Below the pieces are notes generated by a model. It saw only the letters and a list, made by a program, of their open reading frames with translations, was not told the DNA's origin and did no database searches. Positions 6,072 to 14,287 of a DNA stretch of 17,765 bases are shown in pieces (the first letter of the stretch is position 1; every line of letters begins with the position of its first letter). A program made the translations under genes and the position numbers. Source of the DNA: Legionellaceae bacterium (lineage in GTDB: Bacteria > Pseudomonadota > Gammaproteobacteria > Legionellales > Legionellaceae); assembly GCA_947504795.1 (NCBI GenBank), contig CANNJG010000020.1, forward strand, positions 1 to 17,765, given 5' to 3'.

Positions 6072-7184
6072 ATGAAAATGTATAAAAAGTTAGTAACTAT
6101 TTTTGCCCTGCGCTCCGAAGCTGAGATTAGTGGTGAAAATTCTTCGTTAGATTATTTGGATTTTTTGCTAGAAGGATCTGAACTTAAACTTGTCAAGTGG
6201 AGTAGGGCGGGTCGGACCACGCTGACATGGATGGCAAATTTTTGCAGGTTATTGGACTTATACCGAGTGAGTTCCAGTCAAGTCGGTGATGTGCTGGTCG
6301 TTAAGCTGCCGACTGCCAGTCAGTTGCCATGGGCTGTTGTATTGACATGGCGCTACAAGAAACGTTTAATTTTTTGGATAGATGGGCTTAATTGGTCCCC
6401 GCTTCCACTGGGAATGACTGTTCGGTTGCTGCTTAGGGAGCCAGTGTTATTGCTTTCGAGGGTAGTTTTGAATAATCGTCTTTGGGTCAGATTGGTTCGG
6501 CGGATGGATTTTGAATTGATAGTTTCTTCAGAAACGCAAAAAAAATCATTAGCTAGACTGATATCGTCGACTAGCAGAATCTACAACATCCCGAATGGCA
6601 CTAATATTGGTCATGCCACTTTTGCCAAGGAAGATGAGTTACGTATGGACGATACGTCAGGGGTTTTCAATATTGGCTATATTGGACATACATATATGAC
6701 AAAAGGGGTCGGTGATTTAATAGCGGCGCTATCAATCGCAAGACGACACCCCTATCCATTTAGTTCTGAATTCGCGTTTAGTTCATTGGGAAGTCGGAGC
6801 GTAGTGATGAAGGCAAAAGCCTGCGGCTATGCGGTACATGGGGCGGTAAACAAGGTTGATTTTTATAATCGAATATCTTTGTTGGTTATCCCATATTGGA
6901 ATGACTGGGGCACCAACGTGTACCCCAATGTCCTTCTTGAGAGTATGGAATGTGGCGTTCCTGTCGTCACAACTGATTCACCTATTGCAAGAGAGCTATT
7001 TGGCTCAAACGGCCTTGCAGTGTTCATTCCACCTAATAATCCAGAGGTGTTGGCCAGAACATTAGTTGGTATCCTCTCAAATGAGATATCACTACCAACT
7101 GCGGTCTCATTAAAAAATAATTTCCAGTCACGTTTTTCATGCTCAATCTTGAGAGGACAGTGGTTGTCAGTTCTCAATAGATAG
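6072..7184 (+). CDS. GT4-family glycosyltransferase
   Basis: This 370-residue GT-B fold enzyme transfers a sugar from a nucleotide donor to the growing glycan on the cytoplasmic side. The C-terminal half is recognisable: IYNIPNGTN (170-178) as the interdomain link, NIGYIGHTYMTKGVGDLIAAL (200-220), and VYPNVLLESMECGVPVVTTDSPIARELF (283-310), with Glu290 as the second acidic residue of the family E-x7-E motif. The first glutamate of that motif is Asn282 here, a divergence from the usual pattern. The N-terminal half is less typical. The start could be ATG 6072 or ATG 6078. GCGGGA at 6066-6071 is better spaced for 6078, which would drop two residues. The gene lies between two IS30-family remnants and may have arrived with them. 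The acceptor and sugar cannot be told from sequence. Confidence 0.85.
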   Translation: MKMYKKLVTIFALRSEAEISGENSSLDYLDFLLEGSELKLVKWSRAGRTTLTWMANFCRLLDLYRVSSSQVGDVLVVKLPTASQLPWAVVLTWRYKKRLIFWIDGLNWSPLPLGMTVRLLLREPVLLLSRVVLNNRLWVRLVRRMDFELIVSSETQKKSLARLISSTSRIYNIPNGTNIGHATFAKEDELRMDDTSGVFNIGYIGHTYMTKGVGDLIAALSIARRHPYPFSSEFAFSSLGSRSVVMKAKACGYAVHGAVNKVDFYNRISLLVIPYWNDWGTNVYPNVLLESMECGVPVVTTDSPIARELFGSNGLAVFIPPNNPEVLARTLVGILSNEISLPTAVSLKNNFQSRFSCSILRGQWLSVLNR

Positions 7185-7186
7185 TC

Positions 7187-7349
7187 CGGCGGATTCAAAT
7201 TTGAAGTGCAACTTTTGTAAGGTAATTTAGGTGGTGAACTACTATAAAATTTCGGTTGCTTAAACGACCAATAAAAGGGAGCACGAATGAAGCACTACAA
7301 GCACCAATGCCACGTGTCATTTTCTTATCTCAGCGGATTGTGAAGAATC
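7187..7349 (+). mobile_element. IS30-family 5' end remnant
   Basis: An inverted-repeat end at 7190-7212 (CGGATTCAAATTTGAAGTGC followed by AAC) is followed by about 75 bases of leader. A good ribosome binding site (AAAGGGAG, 7274-7281) and an ATG at 7287 come next. The frame reads MKHYKH, the usual IS30 transposase start, then becomes unrecognisable and stops after 18 codons. Everything after the first few codons is lost. The orientation is the same as in the remnant at 5437. It may supply a promoter to the methyltransferase that follows, since outward or internal IS30 promoter sequence (TATAAAAT at 7243-7250) survives. Confidence 0.7.
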
Positions 7350-8057
7350 ATGAGTCAAATTAATAACAAAAAAGCAGAATACTATTCTTCAAGTGATGTC
7401 GTGGATAATTACGATGCCAGAAGATTTGTAAGAGGTGGCGGCAACTTTGTCTCAAGTAAGGAAGAGGCGAGTATAGCCAGTCTACTGAAAATGTCGAGCG
7501 TAGGTGCTGGACGCACTGCGCTTGATTGCCCTACGGGTACTGGGCGACTCATCCCTCTGTTAAAAAAATATGGATTCAACGTGACCGCCGCAGATATTTC
7601 AAAAACCATGCTATCGCGAGCAGAGCAATACAAGGCCAGTCACTACTTAAATGAAAGTGCAGATGATATTTCACTTGGGAATAATTCAGTAGATCTATGG
7701 CTAATGAGCCGCTTCTGTTTTCATTTTGAAGATCCACGGTCATTTATGCGTGAAGCATTCCGCGTTTTAAACTTTAACGGCTATTTGATTGCTGATTTTT
7801 ATAACTGGACGCCGCGTTCTTGGATCCCCGGTGATCAAGCCTGGTTAGGTGGAAGAACATACACGCACTCTAAAATTCAGGTCACTGAATTTGCAACTGA
7901 GATCGGCTTTTCTGTAGTGAAAGTGCTTCCTGTATTTGCTGTTGCACCCTATTTATATAGTTTTGTACCCAACATGGTGGCTGCGTCCATTGAGTTAGCA
8001 TCAGAACTTCTACCAGAATCAATGAGAGCTAAATCATATTATTTGTTTAAAAAGTAG
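7350..8057 (+). CDS. Class I SAM-dependent methyltransferase
   Basis: This 235-residue soluble protein has a Methyltransf_11-like core. Motif I is ALDCPTGTGRLIPLL (57-71), motif II is VTAADIS (78-84), the region ISLGNNSVDLWLMSRFCFHF (106-125) is the post-II/motif IV strand, and FRVLNFNGYLIADF (137-150) is motif VI. The acidic end of the second strand (Asp82) would bind the ribose of SAM. The substrate is unknown. In this context it is probably a nucleotide sugar or a sugar of the glycan, giving an O- or N-methylated residue. It begins one base after the IS30 remnant and is followed by a 94-bp gap before the next gene. Confidence 0.87.
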   Translation: MSQINNKKAEYYSSSDVVDNYDARRFVRGGGNFVSSKEEASIASLLKMSSVGAGRTALDCPTGTGRLIPLLKKYGFNVTAADISKTMLSRAEQYKASHYLNESADDISLGNNSVDLWLMSRFCFHFEDPRSFMREAFRVLNFNGYLIADFYNWTPRSWIPGDQAWLGGRTYTHSKIQVTEFATEIGFSVVKVLPVFAVAPYLYSFVPNMVAASIELASELLPESMRAKSYYLFKK

Positions 8058-8151
8058 TGAGTAGTATGGGCTCGTCACTCAAGACGTTATGAACTATGGA
8101 TGTGTTGTGTGAATCGAGATGTACCACTTATCAGTGTGAACATATAACCAA

Positions 8152-10956
8152 ATGATTGCTATTGAAACTATAAGTTATGTGTTCCTTGCCTTGGCAGTAT
8201 TCGCCGTCGCTGGGTTGTGGTTGTCAGCATTATTTAGGAATCTTTCTGTCACGGAGTTTTTAATCCTATCCGTGTTTTCAGGAATAAGTACGATTGCGTT
8301 AATTGGGCAATCGGCGTTCTATTTGCTGGGGTCTTTCGAGATTGGTTTTTATGTGCTGATTGGAATATCAGTTCTGGGTCTGATTTCTATAGCATATAGG
8401 CGTAAAAAAATAGCATTAAGACCGGAGGCTGTCCAATTTGTAACTCTACTCCTGCTTGTCGCAGGAGCCTTGGTCACTAATATTCCCCTTATAGCAAAGG
8501 GGGTAGAAAATTACCCGGCATCAAATAATCCCGACATATGGTATTACGCAGCGGTTACTCAGGCTGTAACCAGCGACGACACAAGTTATATAGATTATTC
8601 AATGGCATTAAACATGATTTCTGGGGATACCTTTTCAGGATGGAAGGTGGCCCTTGAGCAGCTTGGTATCGGGCAAGACGAAAAGAAGATCACTATACAT
8701 AACCGCATCGTTGATACATTTGTAGGTGACAAATATTACTTTCTACCTGGAAAAACACCACTCGTTTCTGGCGTTACCACAAGAAACGGAAATGAATTTT
8801 TGGTTGCCTATCTATCAAGTGTTTTTTCTCTTGAGGTGAAAGCAACCTACAACGTTATTAATGGGATATATGCATTTTTAACGGGTATGGCTGCGCTCTG
8901 GGTAGCGATGTCTATAGGAATTCCAGCAAGGCAGTTGAAATTATTATCCTTATTATCGACAGTAAGTTCGCTGGTATATAGTGGCGCCTTTACTCAGTGG
9001 CCAGCGATGTTGGTTGGCATCCCACTCATTGCGTTCCTTTTGGGAGTTACATTCCGATTACTATCCTTTCCTACTCGTCTTCTTGGGATTGCAATTTCGC
9101 TTGCTTTAATTGGTGCAGCATCAGTGTATCCGGAAGGCTTGATAATATTGATCCTGCCCGTAAGCTACATGATTTATCGTAAGTTAATGACGAGTCGACG
9201 TTTGGTATTTGCCGCATTTGATGTTTCATGGTCATGGCTGGTAGTTATTGCAGTATCCCTTGGTATCCCATCACTTGTGTTGGCTTTCTTTCGTTTGTCG
9301 AAAATTACAGGAAAATTCACATTGATGCCTGGTCCTGAATATGTAGGGGACTGGACCGTCATATTTACAATGTGGATACAGCCACATTTTTTACATCGGT
9401 CATTGTTGTGGTTGGATAACCCAAATTGGATAGATGCCTTATTTCGGTTGGATATTAATTCTTTAATGCATCTCGCGGTAATTATTTTTGGTTCAATTTT
9501 TAGTGTATTTATTGTGTTGGGACCTTGGATTGCCAGGTCTCAGCACAGTGAGATTTCAAAATTATTAAGCTTGTCATTTGTTATCCTTTTTACACTTTTG
9601 TTTTGCGTGGGTTCTCGTTATTCCCTAGACAAACTTATTCACTATTACGTCATTTTCTTTGCCATCATTGCATCCATAACATGGAGCGGACATATGAAAT
9701 CTGGGTATCGCACCATTAGAGTATTCTCTGTCATAGCTATATTTGGATATTTCGTGCTGGTTTTGATTGGTGTTGGTGGTTTGATGACTGCGGAAGTAAG
9801 GCGAGATAGAGCGGAATTCCTGCCCGATGCACACTTCCCCTTAAAGAAATATGTCGATTTGAGATTAGTAAGTGCAGTGTTATCAAATACTTCAACATCG
9901 CTCTTGGTCGCCCTGCCAGATGAAATGCCGCAATTATGGGCAACACACTACCTTATGAATAAGGCAGTTGTATTGCCTCATGGAATAAATTATTTGAGTG
10001 ATTATGTGAATTCAGCCAGGAGTGCGCTAGGAGATAAATACCCAGGCTTATATGACTACATGCTGATCCCTGGACCAGGGTACCCTACGCTGGAAGATTA
10101 TGGACATATCCAACGGCGAGCAGTTTGGACTAACAGTCTATTTTCACTTGTACCACGCGATTTCTTTTTTATTCTGGCTGATCCTATTACTTATGGACCT
10201 GTCCAAAATCGCTCTTTTTATCGGATTGAAAGCGAGGGAGCGCATGCGTTTCGATGGATCAATACCAGCCTTCGGTACAAGTATTTTAATGGGCAAGCCA
10301 ATCGCAATCAATTAATGGGCATTAAACTTGAATGTGAAAGCGTTAATGATCGACCAGTTCCACTGGCAATAAAAGTTGATGGAAAGGTCGTGGGTAGCTG
10401 GTCGCTACAGGCACGAAGTACTTTTGAGGTTCGTAAGCTAGCAAACTTTGGGGAAAGTGGTAGTGTTGAAATTATAAATTCGAATCCACAGGCAGTGATA
10501 TTTCCACGCGATGAAAGACCTGTCACCTTTCGTTGTTTTAATGTTCAAATCGGTCCAGATAGCACCCTGTCATCGCATACTTTGAATTCCTTTATTAATT
10601 CGAGTGGCGAATTAGATCTAAAACGCTCTGATGTTGTTGGATATTATAGTGATGGATGGATATCAAAAACCATGAAATTCTATCTTCCAAAGTCAGATAA
10701 GCCGCGAATTTTAACCGTCAAAGGCGAGCGCCCTCAGGCGTTATTTCCTAATGCTGGGACAGTGAAATTATGGCTGGGTGACCGTAACATGGGCAACTAT
10801 GTAATTCAATCGGGCAGCCTTGATTTGGCTATGAAGATTCCGAGTGTTGCTAACGATGGGGAAACTATAATATTAGAGTTTGACGGTGTCGCGAGTCTCC
10901 GAGCCCCGGATACTAGAAGTGTTTCTGCAAGAGTGTTGGGCATTACTGTCCATTAG
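8152..10956 (+). CDS. Large polytopic membrane protein, probable GT-C-type glycosyltransferase
   Basis: This is a 934-residue protein. The first ~545 residues hold about 13-14 hydrophobic segments (for example 8-28, 34-54, 63-82, 95-113, 237-254, 284-304, 309-342, 357-380, 438-460, 470-487, 497-512 and 522-545). A large loop at 114-236 contains NNPDIWYYAAV (125-135), where Asp128 is placed like the catalytic acid in the first loop of GT-C enzymes. Residues ~550-934 are soluble, lie after the last membrane segment and look beta-rich, with a lectin-like feel. GT-C enzymes take sugars from polyprenyl-phosphate carriers at the periplasmic face, and the DPM1-like GT2 at 4719 could make such a donor. 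I do not recognise a named family. A non-catalytic membrane role, or an O-antigen ligase or polymerase, remains possible but fits less well with the long C-terminal domain. The ATG at 8152 has no strong ribosome binding site. Confidence 0.75.
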   Translation: MIAIETISYVFLALAVFAVAGLWLSALFRNLSVTEFLILSVFSGISTIALIGQSAFYLLGSFEIGFYVLIGISVLGLISIAYRRKKIALRPEAVQFVTLLLLVAGALVTNIPLIAKGVENYPASNNPDIWYYAAVTQAVTSDDTSYIDYSMALNMISGDTFSGWKVALEQLGIGQDEKKITIHNRIVDTFVGDKYYFLPGKTPLVSGVTTRNGNEFLVAYLSSVFSLEVKATYNVINGIYAFLTGMAALWVAMSIGIPARQLKLLSLLSTVSSLVYSGAFTQWPAMLVGIPLIAFLLGVTFRLLSFPTRLLGIAISLALIGAASVYPEGLIILILPVSYMIYRKLMTSRRLVFAAFDVSWSWLVVIAVSLGIPSLVLAFFRLSKITGKFTLMPGPEYVGDWTVIFTMWIQPHFLHRSLLWLDNPNWIDALFRLDINSLMHLAVIIFGSIFSVFIVLGPWIARSQHSEISKLLSLSFVILFTLLFCVGSRYSLDKLIHYYVIFFAIIASITWSGHMKSGYRTIRVFSVIAIFGYFVLVLIGVGGLMTAEVRRDRAEFLPDAHFPLKKYVDLRLVSAVLSNTSTSLLVALPDEMPQLWATHYLMNKAVVLPHGINYLSDYVNSARSALGDKYPGLYDYMLIPGPGYPTLEDYGHIQRRAVWTNSLFSLVPRDFFFILADPITYGPVQNRSFYRIESEGAHAFRWINTSLRYKYFNGQANRNQLMGIKLECESVNDRPVPLAIKVDGKVVGSWSLQARSTFEVRKLANFGESGSVEIINSNPQAVIFPRDERPVTFRCFNVQIGPDSTLSSHTLNSFINSSGELDLKRSDVVGYYSDGWISKTMKFYLPKSDKPRILTVKGERPQALFPNAGTVKLWLGDRNMGNYVIQSGSLDLAMKIPSVANDGETIILEFDGVASLRAPDTRSVSARVLGITVH

Positions 10957-10975
10957 AAAGCGAAGAGAGAGTGCG

Positions 10976-11569
10976 ATGCTGACATCACCAATCTATTGGG
11001 GACCACTTCCTTATCGTGTTGCTATGCGCTTGTTGTATGGCGTTCGTTACGAGAGTCGATATCGCCTTGTCAGTGGCTTGTTGCCTAGTAATTGCAGCGT
11101 TGTTGAGTTTTGTTGTGGCTGTGGATTTCTTTATGAAAGATTTCTGTCAAAGCGAGGCGTCCGCTATGTAGGCATTGATATGCTTGTGCGTATGGTAACG
11201 CGATTGAGAAAACTTGGCGGGGAGGTTATTGTCTCTGATGTCATGGTTGCTGATGTCAGTCGATCTGATTATTGCATCATGCTTGGGTCGCTCTATCATT
11301 TTTATCAAAATGAAGTGGCAGTTCTTCAGAGGATGGTGAATGTAGGAGATATTGGAATTCTGCTTGAGCCAGTATCCAACCTGACAACCCGCGCTATTCC
11401 TTTTATCTCGAGTATCGCAGCCGTATTGAGCTACATACAAGGTACAAGTTCCTCCTATAGGATTGCGATGGATCGGCTAGATGAAATTCTTTTTCGATCT
11501 CGGGTGAAAATAATATCGGATGATCTTGTGCTCAACGCATCTTACAGGCTGGTTGTATTTTCAAAGTGA
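10976..11569 (+). CDS. Small class I methyltransferase-like protein
   Basis: The frame is open from 10880, but that part overlaps the previous gene. The ATG at 10976 follows an AAGCGAAGAGAGA ribosome binding region and gives 197 residues beginning MLTSPIYWGPLPYRV. The Rossmann start SVVEFCCGCGFLYERFL (41-57) is motif I, and RYVGIDML (63-70) carries the acidic end of the second strand. CIMLGSLYHFYQ and GDIGILLEP resemble motifs IV and VI. The unusual Cys-rich FCCGCG replaces the more common DxGxGxG but keeps the glycines that matter. It is smaller than most relatives, and the substrate is unknown. It begins 20 bases after the GT-C-like gene, which implies co-transcription. Confidence 0.8.
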   Translation: MLTSPIYWGPLPYRVAMRLLYGVRYESRYRLVSGLLPSNCSVVEFCCGCGFLYERFLSKRGVRYVGIDMLVRMVTRLRKLGGEVIVSDVMVADVSRSDYCIMLGSLYHFYQNEVAVLQRMVNVGDIGILLEPVSNLTTRAIPFISSIAAVLSYIQGTSSSYRIAMDRLDEILFRSRVKIISDDLVLNASYRLVVFSK

Positions 11570-11624
11570 GCGGTGATAATTTTATTATATCTCAAGCTAC
11601 TGAGAACAGTACTTAAAAAATTAG

Positions 11625-12908
11625 ATGATATTTAGCACCTACTCCTTTTGGATTTTTTTTATAGTGACGCTTGGGATTATTAATTTTGCGCCAGCATTCA
11701 AAATTAATATCGATAACGCGTTACCTATGTTGTCTAAATTAGTGGGGCGGACATGCAGTGTGCGACGAGTTTTGTTAATTGGTGCAAGTATTTATTTTCT
11801 TATTAAGTTTTCTGGCAATTTAAGTGTATATCCAATTTTTATGCTTGGATTTCTTTCTTATTTAATGCCTTTCGTCGCACGTAAATACCACCGTCGATGG
11901 CTATTAATGCTACCTATCATACTGTGTGTGATGACCTTGATGTATTACAAATATTTGAATTTGTTGGGTGAATCGCTATTAACACTAACGTCGGGAAATA
12001 TGCACGCTGCTGTGACGGCAGTTTATACTCTTGTGGTTATTCATCCAGCTCCCCTCGCAATTTCATTTTTTACATTCGAGTTTTGTCACTACTTGATAGA
12101 CGTTTACCGGGGCAGACCAATGATTCGGAAGGTGGATGAATTTCTGGCCTTTGCCTTGTTCTTTCCGACATTAGTTGCAGGACCCATCAAACGGTATGTT
12201 CATTTTATTAATGAATTACGAAAATCCCCGCTTACTTTATCGTTTGAATCTTCTGTAGTTCCATTTATAAGAATTATTGTCGGACTCGCAAAAAAGCTTT
12301 TTATCGCAGATCCTGTTACCTCATTGATTAACGATATGTATGGAGCAGGAACCCTTCCTGGCATCTATGGTTCTGGTGGCATGCATGGATACACTACGGT
12401 TTTTTTTATCTTACTTCTATATGTGCGCATCTATGTTGACTTTAGTGCCTATAGTGACATCGCTATTGGATGTGCAAAGATTTTTGGTATAAAAATACCG
12501 GAAAATTTCAACTTTCCATTTCTTGCGAATAGCCTATCTGACTTTTGGCAACGTTGGCATATTTCTCTAAGCGCGTGGATTAGGGATTATCTCTATATCC
12601 CTCTTGGCGGCGGTCGCAGTTCTATCAAAAGAAAATTATTTAATATTTGTTTAATTATGTTGGTGGCTGGACTATGGCATGGAGCGGCTTGGAATTATGC
12701 ATGTTGGGGTATTTTGCATGGTGTCGGTCTCGTAGTTCAGCATTCATATTTTAGGCTACTTCCTGAAGGGAAAAAATTATCACCAAAATGCTTTCCATTT
12801 CTTGGAATTTTATTGACATTTACTTTTGTTAGTTTTTCCTGGCTGATATTTTTCTACTCTCCCGCCGAAGCTCTAAGAATTATTATTACACTAAGAAGTG
12901 GGTGGTAA
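11625..12908 (+). CDS. MBOAT-family membrane O-acyltransferase (AlgI-like)
   Basis: This 427-residue polytopic protein transfers an acyl group, usually acetyl, across the membrane to a glycan. It shows the AlgI/PatA/DltB core: FFTFEFCHYLIDVYRGR (148-164), FFPTLVAGPIKRY (179-191), VDFSAYSDIAIGCAKIFGIKIPENFNFPF (271-299), SDFWQRWHISLSAWIRDYLYIPLGG (305-329) with His312, and VAGLWHGAAWNYACWGILHG (347-366), where His352 is the conserved MBOAT catalytic histidine. It ends at 427, shorter than AlgI (about 520), because the last AlgI membrane segments are absent. A tiny hydrophobic ORF follows at once at 12914. The downstream SGNH-type gene is the usual AlgI partner (AlgJ/AlgX-like). The likely result is O-acylation of the exported polymer or a precursor. 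Confidence 0.9.
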   Translation: MIFSTYSFWIFFIVTLGIINFAPAFKINIDNALPMLSKLVGRTCSVRRVLLIGASIYFLIKFSGNLSVYPIFMLGFLSYLMPFVARKYHRRWLLMLPIILCVMTLMYYKYLNLLGESLLTLTSGNMHAAVTAVYTLVVIHPAPLAISFFTFEFCHYLIDVYRGRPMIRKVDEFLAFALFFPTLVAGPIKRYVHFINELRKSPLTLSFESSVVPFIRIIVGLAKKLFIADPVTSLINDMYGAGTLPGIYGSGGMHGYTTVFFILLLYVRIYVDFSAYSDIAIGCAKIFGIKIPENFNFPFLANSLSDFWQRWHISLSAWIRDYLYIPLGGGRSSIKRKLFNICLIMLVAGLWHGAAWNYACWGILHGVGLVVQHSYFRLLPEGKKLSPKCFPFLGILLTFTFVSFSWLIFFYSPAEALRIIITLRSGW

Positions 12909-12913
12909 TTTTG

Positions 12914-13024
12914 ATGAAGATGTTAATTATTGCTCTAATAGGATTTGTTGCTGCTCAGGCAACAGTGTTGCTGCTATATAGATTTGGACTTCCATCTGAG
13001 GCATTCATATATGTGGTATTTTAG
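12914..13024 (+). CDS. Small 36-residue membrane ORF
   Basis: The ATG at 12914 lies five bases after the MBOAT stop. The frame encodes MKMLIIALIGFVAAQATVLL followed by LYRFGLPSEAFIYVVF, and stops at 13022-13024. One strong transmembrane segment (about residues 3-22) is predicted by eye. Its 3' end overlaps the start of the SGNH-type gene (13011) by 14 bases, which would couple translation. It could be a genuine single-span partner of the MBOAT protein, or a remnant of the C-terminal membrane segment that longer AlgI proteins have, now separated by a stop. No clear ribosome binding site is seen beyond GGTGG. Coding status is uncertain. Confidence 0.5.
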   Translation: MKMLIIALIGFVAAQATVLLLYRFGLPSEAFIYVVF

Positions 13025-14174
13025 AGTTACTCGCTCAAGTGCAATTATTTTTTGGCTAGGCTATGCTGGAGGCCTATTGACTGCGATTTTATATGTAAAT
13101 TCTGGATTTATTTACGGCCATGGGGATGGCGAGCAATTTTCAAGGTTTTATAATCAAAATTCTGCTGACAATAAAATGTATCTTACCGCGAGAATGGTTA
13201 AGTCGCTTGCTGATCAGGCTATGGTGGGCAAGAAAAGTTTAATTTTGATTGCTGGTGACTCCAAACTTAGGGGGCATGGTACTGCATCTGTAAACTCTTT
13301 TTCCGCTCAATTGTCAGCACATATCCCCGTTGACGGCTCAGTTGCAGTGCTTAATCTGTCTAGAGATGGATTGGGAGGGATTACACCATATTTGTTGCAT
13401 GAGTTTATTCTTAATTATTATCCCCAAACTTATTTGATTACCAATATGCAAACCTTGCCGCCTATGCCTAAAATTAGTCGTATACATTCTAGCGAGGCGC
13501 AAAGTGGATTGAGCATGGAGAGTTCTTTTATTTGGTTTGATATATGGTCATATTCTGTGGGTCGCGTTGCTACGTCGATTTTTGTGGCGGAAGCCGATCA
13601 AGATGATTTTTTGAGCTATAGAATTCTGTCTGTAGCCAATTATGTACTTGGGTTCATTGATTATGGTCAAAACTTTAGATATTCTGTGATGCAGACAGTT
13701 TACACTGACGCAGTTAAATATCACGAGATTGGAATTTTAAAAAGTATACGATCAACTACCGATCGAGGTAAAGATTCTTATTGGCATTTGGATAATCCAA
13801 ATTACACTGAAAAAAATATTGATGCTGAAGAAAGGTACTGGAAAAATAATTATGCACTAAGAAGTCTGGATACGGCGCGTTTTGATAGTGACATGTCTTC
13901 GATTTTACCCGCGCAGTGGGCACGCACATATCTGATAGCAGAGGTACCTGTGCCATACATGAGAGAGCGAGCGGGCCTCAATTCAGGTGATTTTGTGAAA
14001 TCGCAGACCCAGTTTGTTACTTACTACACCAAAAAAAATGCGGCTGTTGTTCTTGAGCGTAATGAGTTGACACAAAATACAGATTATTCGGATATGGTCC
14101 ATTGGAGTAAAAATGGTGCAGCAAAGATGGCTGAGGTGTTTTGGAATAAGTTGTATCTCCGTCTTTCACGGTAG
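13011..14174 (+). CDS. SGNH/GDSL-type O-acetylation partner protein (AlgJ/AlgX-like), membrane-anchored
   Basis: The frame is open from 12945, but ATG 13011 follows GAGG (12998-13001) and gives 387 residues with a sensible N-terminal signal anchor (SSAIIFWLGYAGGLLTAILYV, about 9-29). The extracytoplasmic part holds the SGNH landmarks: LIAGDSKLRGHG (79-90), with Ser84 as nucleophile, LSRDGLGG as a likely block II, and DMVHWSKNGAAKMAE near the C-terminus, with Asp361 and His364 as the rest of the triad. In alginate and similar systems such proteins take the acyl group from the MBOAT protein and place it on the polysaccharide. Its place right after the MBOAT gene supports this role. Overall similarity to AlgX or AlgJ outside the motifs is low by eye. 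Confidence 0.85.
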   Translation: MWYFRVTRSSAIIFWLGYAGGLLTAILYVNSGFIYGHGDGEQFSRFYNQNSADNKMYLTARMVKSLADQAMVGKKSLILIAGDSKLRGHGTASVNSFSAQLSAHIPVDGSVAVLNLSRDGLGGITPYLLHEFILNYYPQTYLITNMQTLPPMPKISRIHSSEAQSGLSMESSFIWFDIWSYSVGRVATSIFVAEADQDDFLSYRILSVANYVLGFIDYGQNFRYSVMQTVYTDAVKYHEIGILKSIRSTTDRGKDSYWHLDNPNYTEKNIDAEERYWKNNYALRSLDTARFDSDMSSILPAQWARTYLIAEVPVPYMRERAGLNSGDFVKSQTQFVTYYTKKNAAVVLERNELTQNTDYSDMVHWSKNGAAKMAEVFWNKLYLRLSR

Positions 14175-14287
14175 CCAGTTAGGTATAATCACTCAGCATT
14201 TTGATGGCGTTCCGTATGCTGACAATCTTTCCTATTTTCAGCGATATTAGAACGCTTCCGTAACATAACGTTCAAGAATCTCGGATT
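14175..14287 (+). promoter_or_regulatory. Intergenic gap with a TATAAT box before wecE
   Basis: A perfect TATAAT lies at 14184-14189, soon after the SGNH-type gene stop. No good -35 box lies 16-18 bases upstream (14160-14167 reads like CGTCTTTC). The gap could hold a weak internal promoter for wecE and the genes after it. No hairpin with a T-run is present, so read-through from upstream is also likely. Confidence 0.3.

Noticed and set aside
5686..6085. Open frames on both strands inside the 5.4-6.1 kb region (77, 118 and 64 residues)
   Set aside because: The same DNA reads as broken IS30 transposase in other frames. The open frames start and stop at random places relative to it and show no protein features.
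10880..10975. Extended start of the methyltransferase at 10880
   Set aside because: It would overlap the end of the preceding gene by 77 bases and lacks a ribosome binding site. ATG 10976 has one and gives a normal family N-terminus.
11653..12407. Two eight-T runs in the MBOAT gene (11653-11660 and 12400-12407) as slippage sites
   Set aside because: They encode ordinary Phe-rich membrane helices in A+T-rich DNA. Nothing else marks them as functional.
12945..13010. Extended start of the SGNH-type protein
   Set aside because: The extra residues (Cys-rich, no signal character) do not fit, while ATG 13011 is preceded by GAGG and followed by a good signal anchor.
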